The notes beneath the pieces were generated by a model that did no database searches, was not told the DNA's origin, and was given only the letters and a program-made list of their open reading frames with translations. Below, one piece after another: positions 1 to 5,708 of a stretch of DNA of 8,113 bases (positions are counted from its first letter, which is position 1; each line of letters starts with the position of its first letter). A program made the position numbers and the translations under genes. Origin of the DNA: Hyphomonadaceae bacterium (GTDB lineage: Bacteria > Pseudomonadota > Alphaproteobacteria > Caulobacterales > Hyphomonadaceae); the NCBI GenBank assembly GCA_030696545.1, contig JAUYSA010000060.1, positions 1 to 8,113 on the forward strand, written 5' to 3'.

Positions 1-269
1 GCCATTATGTGGCGGCGGGCAAGGGGCATCTGGTCGGCCCCAACCTGCACGGCGTGTTCGAGCGCGGAACGGGCAAGGCGCCGGGGTACACCTATTCTCC
101 GGCGCTAAAAGATTTCGAGCATCCGACCTGGACGCCAGAGCTGGTGGAACAGTGGCTGATCTCGCCGCAAGGTTTCGTTCCGGGCACGTCGATGTTTTTC
201 AACGGCATGAAGAAGCCGGAAGACCGCCGCGACCTTATCGCCTACCTGCTGATCGAAAGCCGGAAATAG
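1..269 (+). CDS. Class I cytochrome c, C-terminal part (5' end outside window)
   Basis: The visible 88 residues match the C-terminal part of a class I (mitochondrial-like) cytochrome c, a periplasmic haem protein that shuttles electrons between respiratory complexes. The first complete codon is His at 3-5, and bases 1-2 (GC) fit the end of a TGC Cys codon, so the window appears to open inside the CXXCH haem-attachment motif, with this His as proximal iron ligand. The family motif GPNLHGVF follows at visible residues 12-19. The distal Met ligand lies in PGTSMFFNGM (visible Met64, codon 192-194), and the C-terminal helix motif DRRDLIAYL is intact. The frame ends at TAG 267-269. A start at the GTG at position 9 would be wrong, because homology continues upstream of it. 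The signal peptide and the Cys residues cannot be seen, so whether this is a stand-alone cytochrome or the end of a longer protein is unknown. Confidence 0.9.
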   Translation, partial: HYVAAGKGHLVGPNLHGVFERGTGKAPGYTYSPALKDFEHPTWTPELVEQWLISPQGFVPGTSMFFNGMKKPEDRRDLIAYLLIESRK

Positions 270-1037
270 CTAGAGCGAGAACTGCTCGCGCAGGATGCGT
301 TCGTCGAGGGCGTGGCCTTCGTCGAACAGCATGGTGAGCGATTTGGCATGATCCTCGCGGATCTCGACGCGCGCGACGTCTCGCACCTCCTGCGTATCGG
401 CCGAGGCAGAGACGGAGCGCCGGACGGCGTCCAGAATTTCGATCTCGACACGCGCATCATGGCGCAGCAACGCGCCACGCCAGCGGCGCGGACGGAAAGG
501 CGAGATCGGCGTCAACGCCAGAAGGTTCGCGCCGATCGGCAGGATGGGACCGTGGGCCGAGAGGTTGTAGGCGGTCGATCCCGCAGGCGTCGCCACGAGG
601 ACGCCGTCGGCGGCAAGATCGGCGAGGCGTTCCTTCCCATCGACAAGGATGCGCAGCTTCGCCGTCTGCGCCGTCTGGCGCAGGAGCGAGACTTCATTGA
701 TCGCCTGAAGATGTGAGACCTTGTCCTTGACTGTCACCGCCGTCATCGCAAGCGGATGGATCACGGCGCGAACGGCGGCGTCTAGGCGCGCGGGAAGGTC
801 TTCCTCTGCGAACTCGTTCATCAGGAATCCGACCGTTCCCCGGTGCATGCCATAGACGGGCAGCTTGTCAGCATAACGGCCGCGCAGCGTTTCCAGCATC
901 CAGCCATCGCCGCCCAGCGCCACGATGACGTCCGCCTTGCCTGCAGCGGTCTGGCCATAACGCCGGGACATGGTTTCCAGCGCTTGGCGAGCCTCCGGCT
1001 TGGGCGACGCGGTAAAGTGGATCTTGGGGTCGGCCAT
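270..1037 (-). CDS. nadK: NAD kinase
   Basis: A 255-residue NAD kinase, which uses ATP (or polyphosphate in some members) to phosphorylate NAD to NADP in the cytoplasm. It supplies NADPH for biosynthesis and oxidative-stress defence. All hallmark motifs are present: GGDG at residues 42-45, GTVGFL at 67-72, NE at 114-115, and the glycine-rich DG...TPAGSTAY at 144-157. These are followed by LTPISPFRPRRWRG around 175-188, typical of alphaproteobacterial NadK. The length matches the short bacterial form without an N-terminal extension. The ATG is preceded by AGGA (complement of 1045-1048) about 8 bases upstream. The stop codon (270-272) directly abuts the stop of the convergent cytochrome gene. 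On the other side it diverges from the aldolase-fold gene across 107 bp. No odd residues were noticed. Confidence 0.96.
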   Translation of the reverse strand: MADPKIHFTASPKPEARQALETMSRRYGQTAAGKADVIVALGGDGWMLETLRGRYADKLPVYGMHRGTVGFLMNEFAEEDLPARLDAAVRAVIHPLAMTAVTVKDKVSHLQAINEVSLLRQTAQTAKLRILVDGKERLADLAADGVLVATPAGSTAYNLSAHGPILPIGANLLALTPISPFRPRRWRGALLRHDARVEIEILDAVRRSVSASADTQEVRDVARVEIREDHAKSLTMLFDEGHALDERILREQFSL

Positions 1038-1063
1038 GCTGACGTCCTGCTGCGGCGCACACC

Positions 1064-1069
1064 TATAAT
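1064..1069 (+). promoter_or_regulatory. Candidate -10 element (TATAAT) for the 1145 gene
   Basis: A perfect TATAAT lies on the plus strand in the 107-bp divergent spacer. The only -35 candidate is CTGACG (1039-1044), 4/6 to TTGACA with a long 19-bp spacer, and it overlaps the nadK start. A start site near 1076 would give a leader of about 70 nt before the ATG at 1145. No convincing promoter for nadK was found in the same spacer. The call rests on one hexamer. Confidence 0.35.
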
Positions 1070-1144
1070 GCTGAAATCAGTAAATTGCGACACAATGACA
1101 AGCCGCACAGACCGCGATAAACTGGCGCCAGCAGGAGAATTATC

Positions 1145-1915
1145 ATGGCCGATGACCTGAAACCCGTCAGCGTGAAAAGCCGGTGCAGCGCCGAAGAGTG
1201 GAAAGCTCGGGTGGAACTGGCCGCTCTTTACCGGCTGGTCGCCTTGTACGGGTGGGACGACATGATCTTCACCCACATCTCCGCCCGCGTGCCGGGGCCG
1301 GAGCATCACTTCCTGATCAACCCTTACGGCTATTTCTTCGACGAGATCACCGCGTCTTCGCTCGTGAAGGTCGATCTTGATGGCAACATCGTCGAGCCGA
1401 CGGACTACATGATCAATCCGGCTGGCTTCACCATTCACTCCGCGATCCATGCGGCGCGCGAGGATGCGAAGTTCGTTCTGCACGTTCACACGGATGCAGG
1501 GATTGCGGTGGCCTCCACGAAAGAGGGCCTGCTGCCGATCAGCCAGCACGCGCTGATCGCGCTGCCGAACCTTGCCTATCACGACTATGAAGGCATCGCG
1601 CTGGATCTCGATGAACGTGAGCGGCTGGTGAAGGATCTTGGCGACAAGAAAGCGCTCATGCTCTGGAACCACGGCACGCTAACCGTAGGCGAGACTGCGG
1701 CGCAGTGCTGGATGATGATCTTCTATCTCGAGCGCGCGTGCGCGATCCAGGTGATGGCGTCGGCGCAAGGTCGCGAGCAAATGCGCATGGCGCCAGATCA
1801 TGCGATCGAGACAGTGAAACAACAGCAGGCAGTGGCGAGCGGCATCGGCGCGATGCTGGCATGGCCGGGCTGCCTGCGGAAACTGGACAGGGAATCGCCG
1901 GGTTACGACACTTAG
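1145..1915 (+). CDS. Class II aldolase/adducin-fold protein, probably not an aldolase
   Basis: A 256-residue protein with the class II aldolase/adducin N-terminal fold. Zn-binding residues are visible: His113 and His115 in LHVHTDAG, and His176 in WNHGTL. The early FTHISARVPG segment (42-51) is the usual substrate-loop region. When the segment before the HVH motif is laid against the L-fuculose-phosphate aldolase family, the catalytic Glu (Glu73 of E. coli FucA) aligns with Gly94 in NPAGFTIHSAIHAAR. A classical aldolase reaction is therefore unlikely. Many proteobacterial relatives share this glycine and have no assigned reaction. The start is well supported: AGGAG at 1133-1137 is 7 bases before the ATG. 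No signal peptide is present, so the protein is cytoplasmic. It is followed after 19 bp by the outer-membrane-like gene; a shared transcript is possible but the functional link is unclear. The substrate is unknown. Confidence 0.9.
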   Translation: MADDLKPVSVKSRCSAEEWKARVELAALYRLVALYGWDDMIFTHISARVPGPEHHFLINPYGYFFDEITASSLVKVDLDGNIVEPTDYMINPAGFTIHSAIHAAREDAKFVLHVHTDAGIAVASTKEGLLPISQHALIALPNLAYHDYEGIALDLDERERLVKDLGDKKALMLWNHGTLTVGETAAQCWMMIFYLERACAIQVMASAQGREQMRMAPDHAIETVKQQQAVASGIGAMLAWPGCLRKLDRESPGYDT

Positions 1916-1934
1916 AGAACTTCAGGGGGGACGT

Positions 1935-2633
1935 ATGGTTGGGGGACGCGCGGGGGCGCGCAGCATTCTTTTGCTGGCGGGGACGGGATCATTTGCACAA
2001 CCAGCCGAGGCGGGCGCGTGGGCGATCGCCGAAGGCGTGCAGCAATGGTTCGCGACAGTTTCGCGGGAGACTGGCGACTTTGGCGAAGCGTGGCGCGCCG
2101 ACGATTTCACCGAATACGGGCTGGGTAACGGCTGGGCCGTCAACGCCAAGATTGAGAGCGAGATACGGATCAGCGACTTCTACGATGACCGTTCGGGCTT
2201 CCGTCTCGGCGTCCTAAAGTCCTTTGCACTGACCGACCGCGCCGCCTTTGCCGTGCAGGCTTCCTTCATCGGAGGTGACGCGATGGACGGGCTGGAGTGC
2301 GCTGGCGAGGGGTACGAGGTGCGGGCAGCGGTGGGCACCTCATTCTCGCTGTTTGGGCGGGAGGGGTTCGTCAACACGGAGGCGGCTCGCCGCTCGCGCG
2401 GGAGCTGCGAGCGCGATGTGATGGAGGTCGCCACCGGCCTCGAATTCGCGCCGGATTGGAACCTGACAGTGAAAGCCTGGGAGGAACGCGGAAGCCAGAG
2501 CCGGTCCGCCAAGGCTGAAGTCGGCCTCTCCCGTGATTTTGGCATGTTCAGCGTGGGAGCGGGCTGGCGCGAGGAAACCTCAGGGGAATTTGACGAGAAG
2601 GGCTGGGTTCTGATGGGGCGGGCGTCTTTCTGA
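1935..2633 (+). CDS. Predicted small outer-membrane beta-barrel protein, function unknown
   Basis: A 232-residue protein of unrecognised function. The N-terminus reads as a signal peptide: Arg residues at 5 and 9, a hydrophobic stretch ILLLAGTGSFA, and a likely cleavage after AEA (residue 26). The mature protein starts GAWAIAEG and continues with a TEYGL segment (59-63). This resembles proteobacterial envelope proteins that start GAW-x-x-x-x-G and carry an EYGLTDR-like motif. The rest alternates polar and hydrophobic residues in short strands with turns such as DDRSG and EERGSQSR, and the chain ends in Phe (GRASF), as substrates of the BAM machinery do. The mature part has two cysteines (122 and 158), which could form a disulfide in the periplasm. 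A strong AGGGGGG (1924-1930) lies 4 bases before the ATG. A beta-barrel is inferred from pattern, not from a recognised domain. It lies 19 bp after the aldolase-fold gene. Confidence 0.75.
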   Translation: MVGGRAGARSILLLAGTGSFAQPAEAGAWAIAEGVQQWFATVSRETGDFGEAWRADDFTEYGLGNGWAVNAKIESEIRISDFYDDRSGFRLGVLKSFALTDRAAFAVQASFIGGDAMDGLECAGEGYEVRAAVGTSFSLFGREGFVNTEAARRSRGSCERDVMEVATGLEFAPDWNLTVKAWEERGSQSRSAKAEVGLSRDFGMFSVGAGWREETSGEFDEKGWVLMGRASF

Positions 2634-2679
2634 GAACCCGAGACCACCTAAACTTGGGGGATGGCGCCGGTTCAGTCGT

Positions 2680-2707
2680 TTGTTAACTTTCCTGCCAGCA
2701 GTATCAC
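2680..2707 (+). promoter_or_regulatory. Weak candidate promoter for the Hpt gene
   Basis: Within the 120-bp spacer 2634-2753, TTGTTA (2680-2685, 4/6 to the -35 consensus) is separated by 16 bp from TATCAC (2702-2707, 4/6 to the -10 consensus). A transcript would start near 2714 and reach the ATG at 2754 with a 40-nt leader. A GAATC (GANTC, the CcrM methylation motif of alphaproteobacteria) lies at 2710-2714, next to the predicted start site. A lone TTAAC half-site occurs at 2683-2687, without a partner at 7-bp spacing. Confidence 0.25.
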
Positions 2708-2753
2708 TCGAATCGCGCATTCTACGCCGTGCCGCGACATTCAGGGGATGGGA

Positions 2754-3269
2754 ATGGCCAGAGAGAAACCCATCGAAGTCATCACACCGCCAAACATGCT
2801 GAAGGCGAAGATCGGCGGCGCCATGCCGGCGCTCGATCAGCGCGCCATCGCGAAGGCGGAAGCGGCGCTCGAAAAGATGTCGGACCAGTTCGCCGAGTGG
2901 ATCAAGGAAGAGCTGGCGCGACTGCTTGAAGCCTGGGCTGCCTTCGAGAAGGAAGCCGGCTCGCCTGCCGCAAAGAACGAACTGCATCGCCGCGCTCACG
3001 ACCTCAAGGGCCTTGCGCCGACCTATGGCTATCCGCTAGTGGGCCGGATCTGCGCAACACTCTGCAAACTGACTGGCGATGAGCATGGCGAGATCACCGC
3101 TCCCGATCGCCTGCTGAAAGCACACGTCGATGCTGTGAAGGCCGCAGTTCTTGGCAAGATCAAGGGCGCCGATCACCCCGTTGGCCTCGCGCTGGTGGCT
3201 GAGCTCGAGACGCAGACCAAGCAGATCATCGCAGCACAGGCCGCTGATGCGGCTGCGGCAAAAGCTTAG
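2754..3269 (+). CDS. Orphan Hpt (histidine phosphotransfer) domain protein
   Basis: A 171-residue helical protein with one Hpt domain, which relays phosphoryl groups between hybrid histidine kinases and response regulators. The key motif is LHRRAHDLKGLAPTYG (residues 78-92), with His82 as the expected phosphorylation site in the classical AHxLKG setting. It is preceded by a helix rich in Lys/Glu (40-68). The tail is very Ala-rich (AAQAADAAAAKA). The start is assigned to ATG 2754 because AGGGGA (2743-2748) then lies about 5 bases upstream. An in-frame ATG at 2748 would overlap that ribosome site, and one at 2661 would add 31 residues with non-helical, unconserved character. The sequence is unlike ChpT, which has two helical subdomains and a degenerate kinase fold. 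No hybrid kinase is adjacent, so the partner is unknown. The stop codon overlaps that of the convergent NUDIX gene. Confidence 0.85.
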   Translation: MAREKPIEVITPPNMLKAKIGGAMPALDQRAIAKAEAALEKMSDQFAEWIKEELARLLEAWAAFEKEAGSPAAKNELHRRAHDLKGLAPTYGYPLVGRICATLCKLTGDEHGEITAPDRLLKAHVDAVKAAVLGKIKGADHPVGLALVAELETQTKQIIAAQAADAAAAKA

Positions 3270-4057
3270 CCCATAACTTCCTTCATGCGCTCTTCGGTGA
3301 GGCCGTAACCTGCCTCGGCCGGGATTATGAGCACTTTGCCGTCCGCACGCTCTTCGACGCGGGGCTCGACCGTCACGACCTTGCTCGCCCGCGCTGCAGC
3401 CGCCGCTGACGACGCATTCTCAGATCGCGCGAGCACTTCAAGGTTCAACCGCGTCGGGAACATCAGCTTTGCATCGCCCTGTTTGCGCCTGTCCAACAGG
3501 TCCTGCGGCGCGACCCACTGATGGTCCACGGCTTCGCGGCCATCATGGCTGACCACCTGGTCCGCAGGCGCATGGACGAGATAGAAATGGGTATCGAAAC
3601 GGCGCGGCTCGAAAGTCGGCGTTATCCAGTGCGCGAACGGGATCAGCCGATCGAGCGTGAGCCGGAGCCCCGCATCACGCGCCAGCTTCAGCAGGAGTGA
3701 CGGGTCCGCCTCAACCGCGGAGCGCATGGCGTCGAACCCGGCGCAGGCATCAGCATCGAGCTCGCGGCCATCGCGCGTCGCCAGCAGCAGGCCGGACTCC
3801 TCGAACACTTCTCGCGCCGCCGCGATGCGGAGCGAGCGTTCGTAATGATCGTAGTTGCCATCTGACAGATCATCCCAGGCGGGATCAGCATCCGACGACG
3901 CGACCTTGCCGCCCGGAAACACCCACGCGCTGGCGCCGAACGCCATGCCGGCGCTGCGCCGGACCATCAGAACTTCCAGCTTGCCGGTCCCGTCCGGCGC
4001 ATCGCGCACAAGGACGACGGTGGAGGCAGGCTTGGGAAGGTCGGTTGCAGGGGTCAT
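3266..4057 (-). CDS. NUDIX hydrolase of the NUDT19-like type
   Basis: A 263-residue NUDIX hydrolase. These enzymes cleave nucleoside diphosphates linked to another group, with Mg2+. The NUDIX box is split in the NUDT19 manner: FPGGKV at 47-52, then an insert of about 27 residues rich in Asp and Tyr, then AAREVFEESGLLL (80-92), which supplies the metal-binding glutamates of REUXEEXGU. HWITP (143-147) and RRFDTHFYL (152-160) also fit NUDT19-like proteins, some of which are coenzyme A or acyl-CoA diphosphatases; the substrate here is inferred only from that resemblance. The C-terminal ~55 residues are Ala-rich, then charged, with no recognised motif. AGGAA (complement of 4065-4069) lies 7 bases before the ATG. 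The TAA stop (3266-3268) interlocks with the TAG of the Hpt gene within TTAG. Confidence 0.9.
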   Translation of the reverse strand: MTPATDLPKPASTVVLVRDAPDGTGKLEVLMVRRSAGMAFGASAWVFPGGKVASSDADPAWDDLSDGNYDHYERSLRIAAAREVFEESGLLLATRDGRELDADACAGFDAMRSAVEADPSLLLKLARDAGLRLTLDRLIPFAHWITPTFEPRRFDTHFYLVHAPADQVVSHDGREAVDHQWVAPQDLLDRRKQGDAKLMFPTRLNLEVLARSENASSAAAAARASKVVTVEPRVEERADGKVLIIPAEAGYGLTEERMKEVMG

Positions 4058-4075
4058 TCACTACTTCCTAACCAT
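4057..4075 (+). promoter_or_regulatory. Weak CtrA-like box at the NUDIX start
   Basis: The 19-mer TTCACTACTTCCTAACCAT has the TTAA-N7-TTAA layout with 6 of 8 positions matching (TTCA-N7-CTAA). It ends in the same CTAACCAT as the stronger box at 4918-4936. It covers the ribosome site and first base of the start codon of the minus-strand NUDIX gene, so part of the match (CTTCCTAA, complement of TTAGGAAG) may be due to translation signals. No -10 element at suitable spacing was seen for plus-strand transcription. If real, it could repress the NUDIX gene or act on the EAL-like gene 120 bp downstream. Confidence 0.25.
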
Positions 4076-4196
4076 CAAAAACGGAATGCCAACGCCGGCT
4101 ACGGATTTGCTCGAAATTGCAGCATCCCGCTTCGGCCAGCCTTCAGGCGGGTCTGTCATACAGGGGGCAACTCAGCACTTCAGCCGGAACCCTGCA

Positions 4197-4895
4197 ATGA
4201 CCCAAGCGCGTGCTTCGCACCTTCGTCTTGTCGTGAACGAGCCCACGCCGGTTACGGTGCGTCAGCCCCGGCTGCGCTTCCGCCCGGTCGTGCGCCTCGC
4301 GGACGGCGCAGCGTTCGGAATGCACACGGAAGCCGACCTCGCGTTTGAAGACACGTTCCAGCCCCGCCATCTGTCCGACGCGGCCCATCCCTCGGCCGCC
4401 GCATGGCTTGGCGACCTGATCGAGCGCGCGGCCCGTCTGGCCCGCGACACCGGCGCCGATCTGCGCCCGCTGTCGGTTTCGGCACCGATGGCGGCTCTGT
4501 CAGACAAGGATGCGCCGATGGCCGCAGAAGCTGGCGCTGCCCGCGCTGGCGTTCTGCCTCAGGAAATCCGCATCGATTTCTGTGACGCCTCGGTTTCCGC
4601 CCTCGAAGATCTTGCTCTGGATCGTGTCGACGCTTTCCGCCGCCGTGGTTTCCGCGTCGGCCTCGACGCCCGCAAGTCCTGGAGCACCCCTATGGGCGCC
4701 CGCGCCCGCATGACGTTCGAGGCCGTCCGCCTCGACCCGTCTCGCTGCCAGGCCCTTGAAATCCCGATGACCCGCCTCGAAGTCGCTTCAGCCGACGGCA
4801 TCGCCCTGATCGCCGAAAACGTGCGCTGGCGCGACGCCGACAAGCTGGCGGAACTCGGCGTACACTTCGCCACGTCGCCGAAGACAGACGGCTGA
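4197..4895 (+). CDS. Degenerate EAL-domain protein, probably catalytically inactive
   Basis: A 232-residue protein that follows the EAL c-di-GMP phosphodiesterase fold along most of its length but has lost most active-site residues. RFRPVVRLADGAAFG (27-41) corresponds to the first strand region. The EAL motif appears as TEADL (44-48); the metal-binding Asn of the NxS strand is replaced in LSVSAP (92-97); the EITE Glu becomes Asp127 in RIDF. DDFG becomes LDARKSW (156-162), keeping one Asp. The conserved Lys becomes Arg178 in VRLDP, while Glu207 of AEGVE survives in AENVR. The length is about one EAL domain, with no GGDEF, membrane segment or signal peptide. A role as a c-di-GMP sensor or protein-binding scaffold is inference. 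ATG 4197 was chosen because EAL-like sequence begins just after it and a CGGA site lies 8 bases upstream; the in-frame stretch before it, with ATG 4086, has codon use unlike the gene. It is followed by the lytic transglycosylase gene. Confidence 0.75.
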   Translation: MTQARASHLRLVVNEPTPVTVRQPRLRFRPVVRLADGAAFGMHTEADLAFEDTFQPRHLSDAAHPSAAAWLGDLIERAARLARDTGADLRPLSVSAPMAALSDKDAPMAAEAGAARAGVLPQEIRIDFCDASVSALEDLALDRVDAFRRRGFRVGLDARKSWSTPMGARARMTFEAVRLDPSRCQALEIPMTRLEVASADGIALIAENVRWRDADKLAELGVHFATSPKTDG

Positions 4896-4917
4896 TCCCC
4901 AACAGCCATAGCGGGAA

Positions 4918-4936
4918 TTAACCCCTCGCTAACCAT
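4918..4936 (+). promoter_or_regulatory. CtrA-like box and promoter of the SLT gene
   Basis: In the 80-bp spacer before the transglycosylase gene, TTAACCCCTCGCTAACCAT matches TTAA-N7-TTAA at 7 of 8 positions (TTAA 4918-4921, CTAA 4929-4932). GCTAGCGC at 4947-4954 is a partial match to the Caulobacter housekeeping -10 GCTANAWC, 10 bp beyond the box, which places the second half-site about where the -35 should be. That is the usual geometry of CtrA-activated promoters. Transcription would begin near 4960, giving a short leader that still contains AAGGA (4962-4966) ahead of GTG 4976. Confidence 0.55.
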
Positions 4937-4975
4937 ACCCGCGCGAGCTAGCGCCCTGAACAAGGACCCTGGCTC

Positions 4976-5704
4976 GTGACCGATTCCATCGGCGCCTCAC
5001 CTAAAGCCCTCCAGCGCGCGCAGGTCATGACCGCGCTACGCAGCGCGTCGAACAAGACAGGCGTTGATTTCGATTACCTCGTGAAGACGGCGCAGCGCGA
5101 AAGCAATTTCGATCCCGGCGCGAAAGCGTCCACGTCTTCTGCGACCGGCCTCTTCCAGTTCACCAGCGAAACCTGGCTGAACATGATTGAGCGCTATGGC
5201 GCCAAGCATGGTGTGAAGGCGGAAGGTCTTACACGCGACCAGCTGCTCGACCTGCGCAAGAACGCCAGCCTTTCGGCGAACATGGCGGGCGAGCTGGCGG
5301 GTGAGAACGGCAAGATACTCGCGAAGAAGCTGGGCCGCGAGGCAACATCAGCGGAGCTCTATACCGCGCACTTCATGGGGCCGAGCGATGCGGCCCGCCT
5401 TATCACTGCAGCACGCAACAATGCTCCAGGTGTCGCCGCCGACATGTTTCCCCGCGCTGCTCTGGCCAACGCCAACGTGTTCCGCGATGCCGATGGCGCC
5501 AAGCTGACGCCGTCGCAGCTTTATACGAAGCTGACCGGCGACGATGTTGCGCTTGCCGACGCCGGGCGCGTCACCGCGTCTTTCATTCCACCTGCTATGA
5601 CGATCGATAGCGCCGTACTGCTGCAGGCGCAGCTGGGAACGGCAGCGCTGAACAGCAGCCTGATGACGGCGTTGTTCGGACTGCAGGAAGACAAGAAGTC
5701 CTAG
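4976..5704 (+). CDS. SLT-domain lytic transglycosylase without a Sec signal
   Basis: A 242-residue protein with a lysozyme-like SLT domain, which cleaves the glycan strands of peptidoglycan by forming 1,6-anhydromuramic acid ends. The catalytic Glu is Glu42 in AQRESNFDPGAKAS (39-52); SSATGLFQFTSETW (54-67) is the second SLT motif, and ELYTAHFMGPSDAARLI (127-143) stands where other families have AYNxG. Residues 160-242 form a tail with no recognised domain. The GTG start is supported by AAGGA (4962-4966) 9 bases upstream. An in-frame TAG at 4949-4951, with no other start codon between, rules out a longer N-terminus. The N-terminus (MTDSIGASPKALQRAQ) is polar, so there is no Sec or Tat signal. 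Export could go through a flagellar type III route or another system, or the enzyme may act only on lysis; all three are inference. The upstream box suggests CtrA control. It converges on the response-regulator gene with a 4-bp gap. Confidence 0.9.
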   Translation: MTDSIGASPKALQRAQVMTALRSASNKTGVDFDYLVKTAQRESNFDPGAKASTSSATGLFQFTSETWLNMIERYGAKHGVKAEGLTRDQLLDLRKNASLSANMAGELAGENGKILAKKLGREATSAELYTAHFMGPSDAARLITAARNNAPGVAADMFPRAALANANVFRDADGAKLTPSQLYTKLTGDDVALADAGRVTASFIPPAMTIDSAVLLQAQLGTAALNSSLMTALFGLQEDKKS

Positions 5705-5708
5705 GTGC

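Noticed and set aside
821..1672. Open minus-strand frame of 283 codons across nadK and the aldolase-fold gene
   Set aside because: It lies opposite or out of frame with two genes that show strong family motifs, has no recognisable domain, and is rich in Arg and Val as expected for a mirror frame of GC-rich coding DNA.
1705..2217. Plus-strand open frame of 170 codons bridging the aldolase-fold and barrel genes
   Set aside because: It is a shifted frame of two well-supported genes, with no motif and no plausible ribosome site.
4153..4163. Small inverted repeat CTGT-CAT-ACAG upstream of the EAL-like gene
   Set aside because: Four-base arms are expected often by chance, and nothing around it suggests an operator or terminator.
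3855..4196. N-terminal extension of the EAL-like gene (in-frame starts at 3855 and 4086)
   Set aside because: The first part overlaps the NUDIX coding sequence. The part from 4086 uses codons unlike the gene, has no well-placed ribosome site, and shows no EAL homology. ATG 4197 is preferred.
4185..4215. GGAAC near the EAL-like start as part of an EcfG-type stress promoter
   Set aside because: No CGTT follows at 16-17 bp, and the position overlaps the start codon of the gene.
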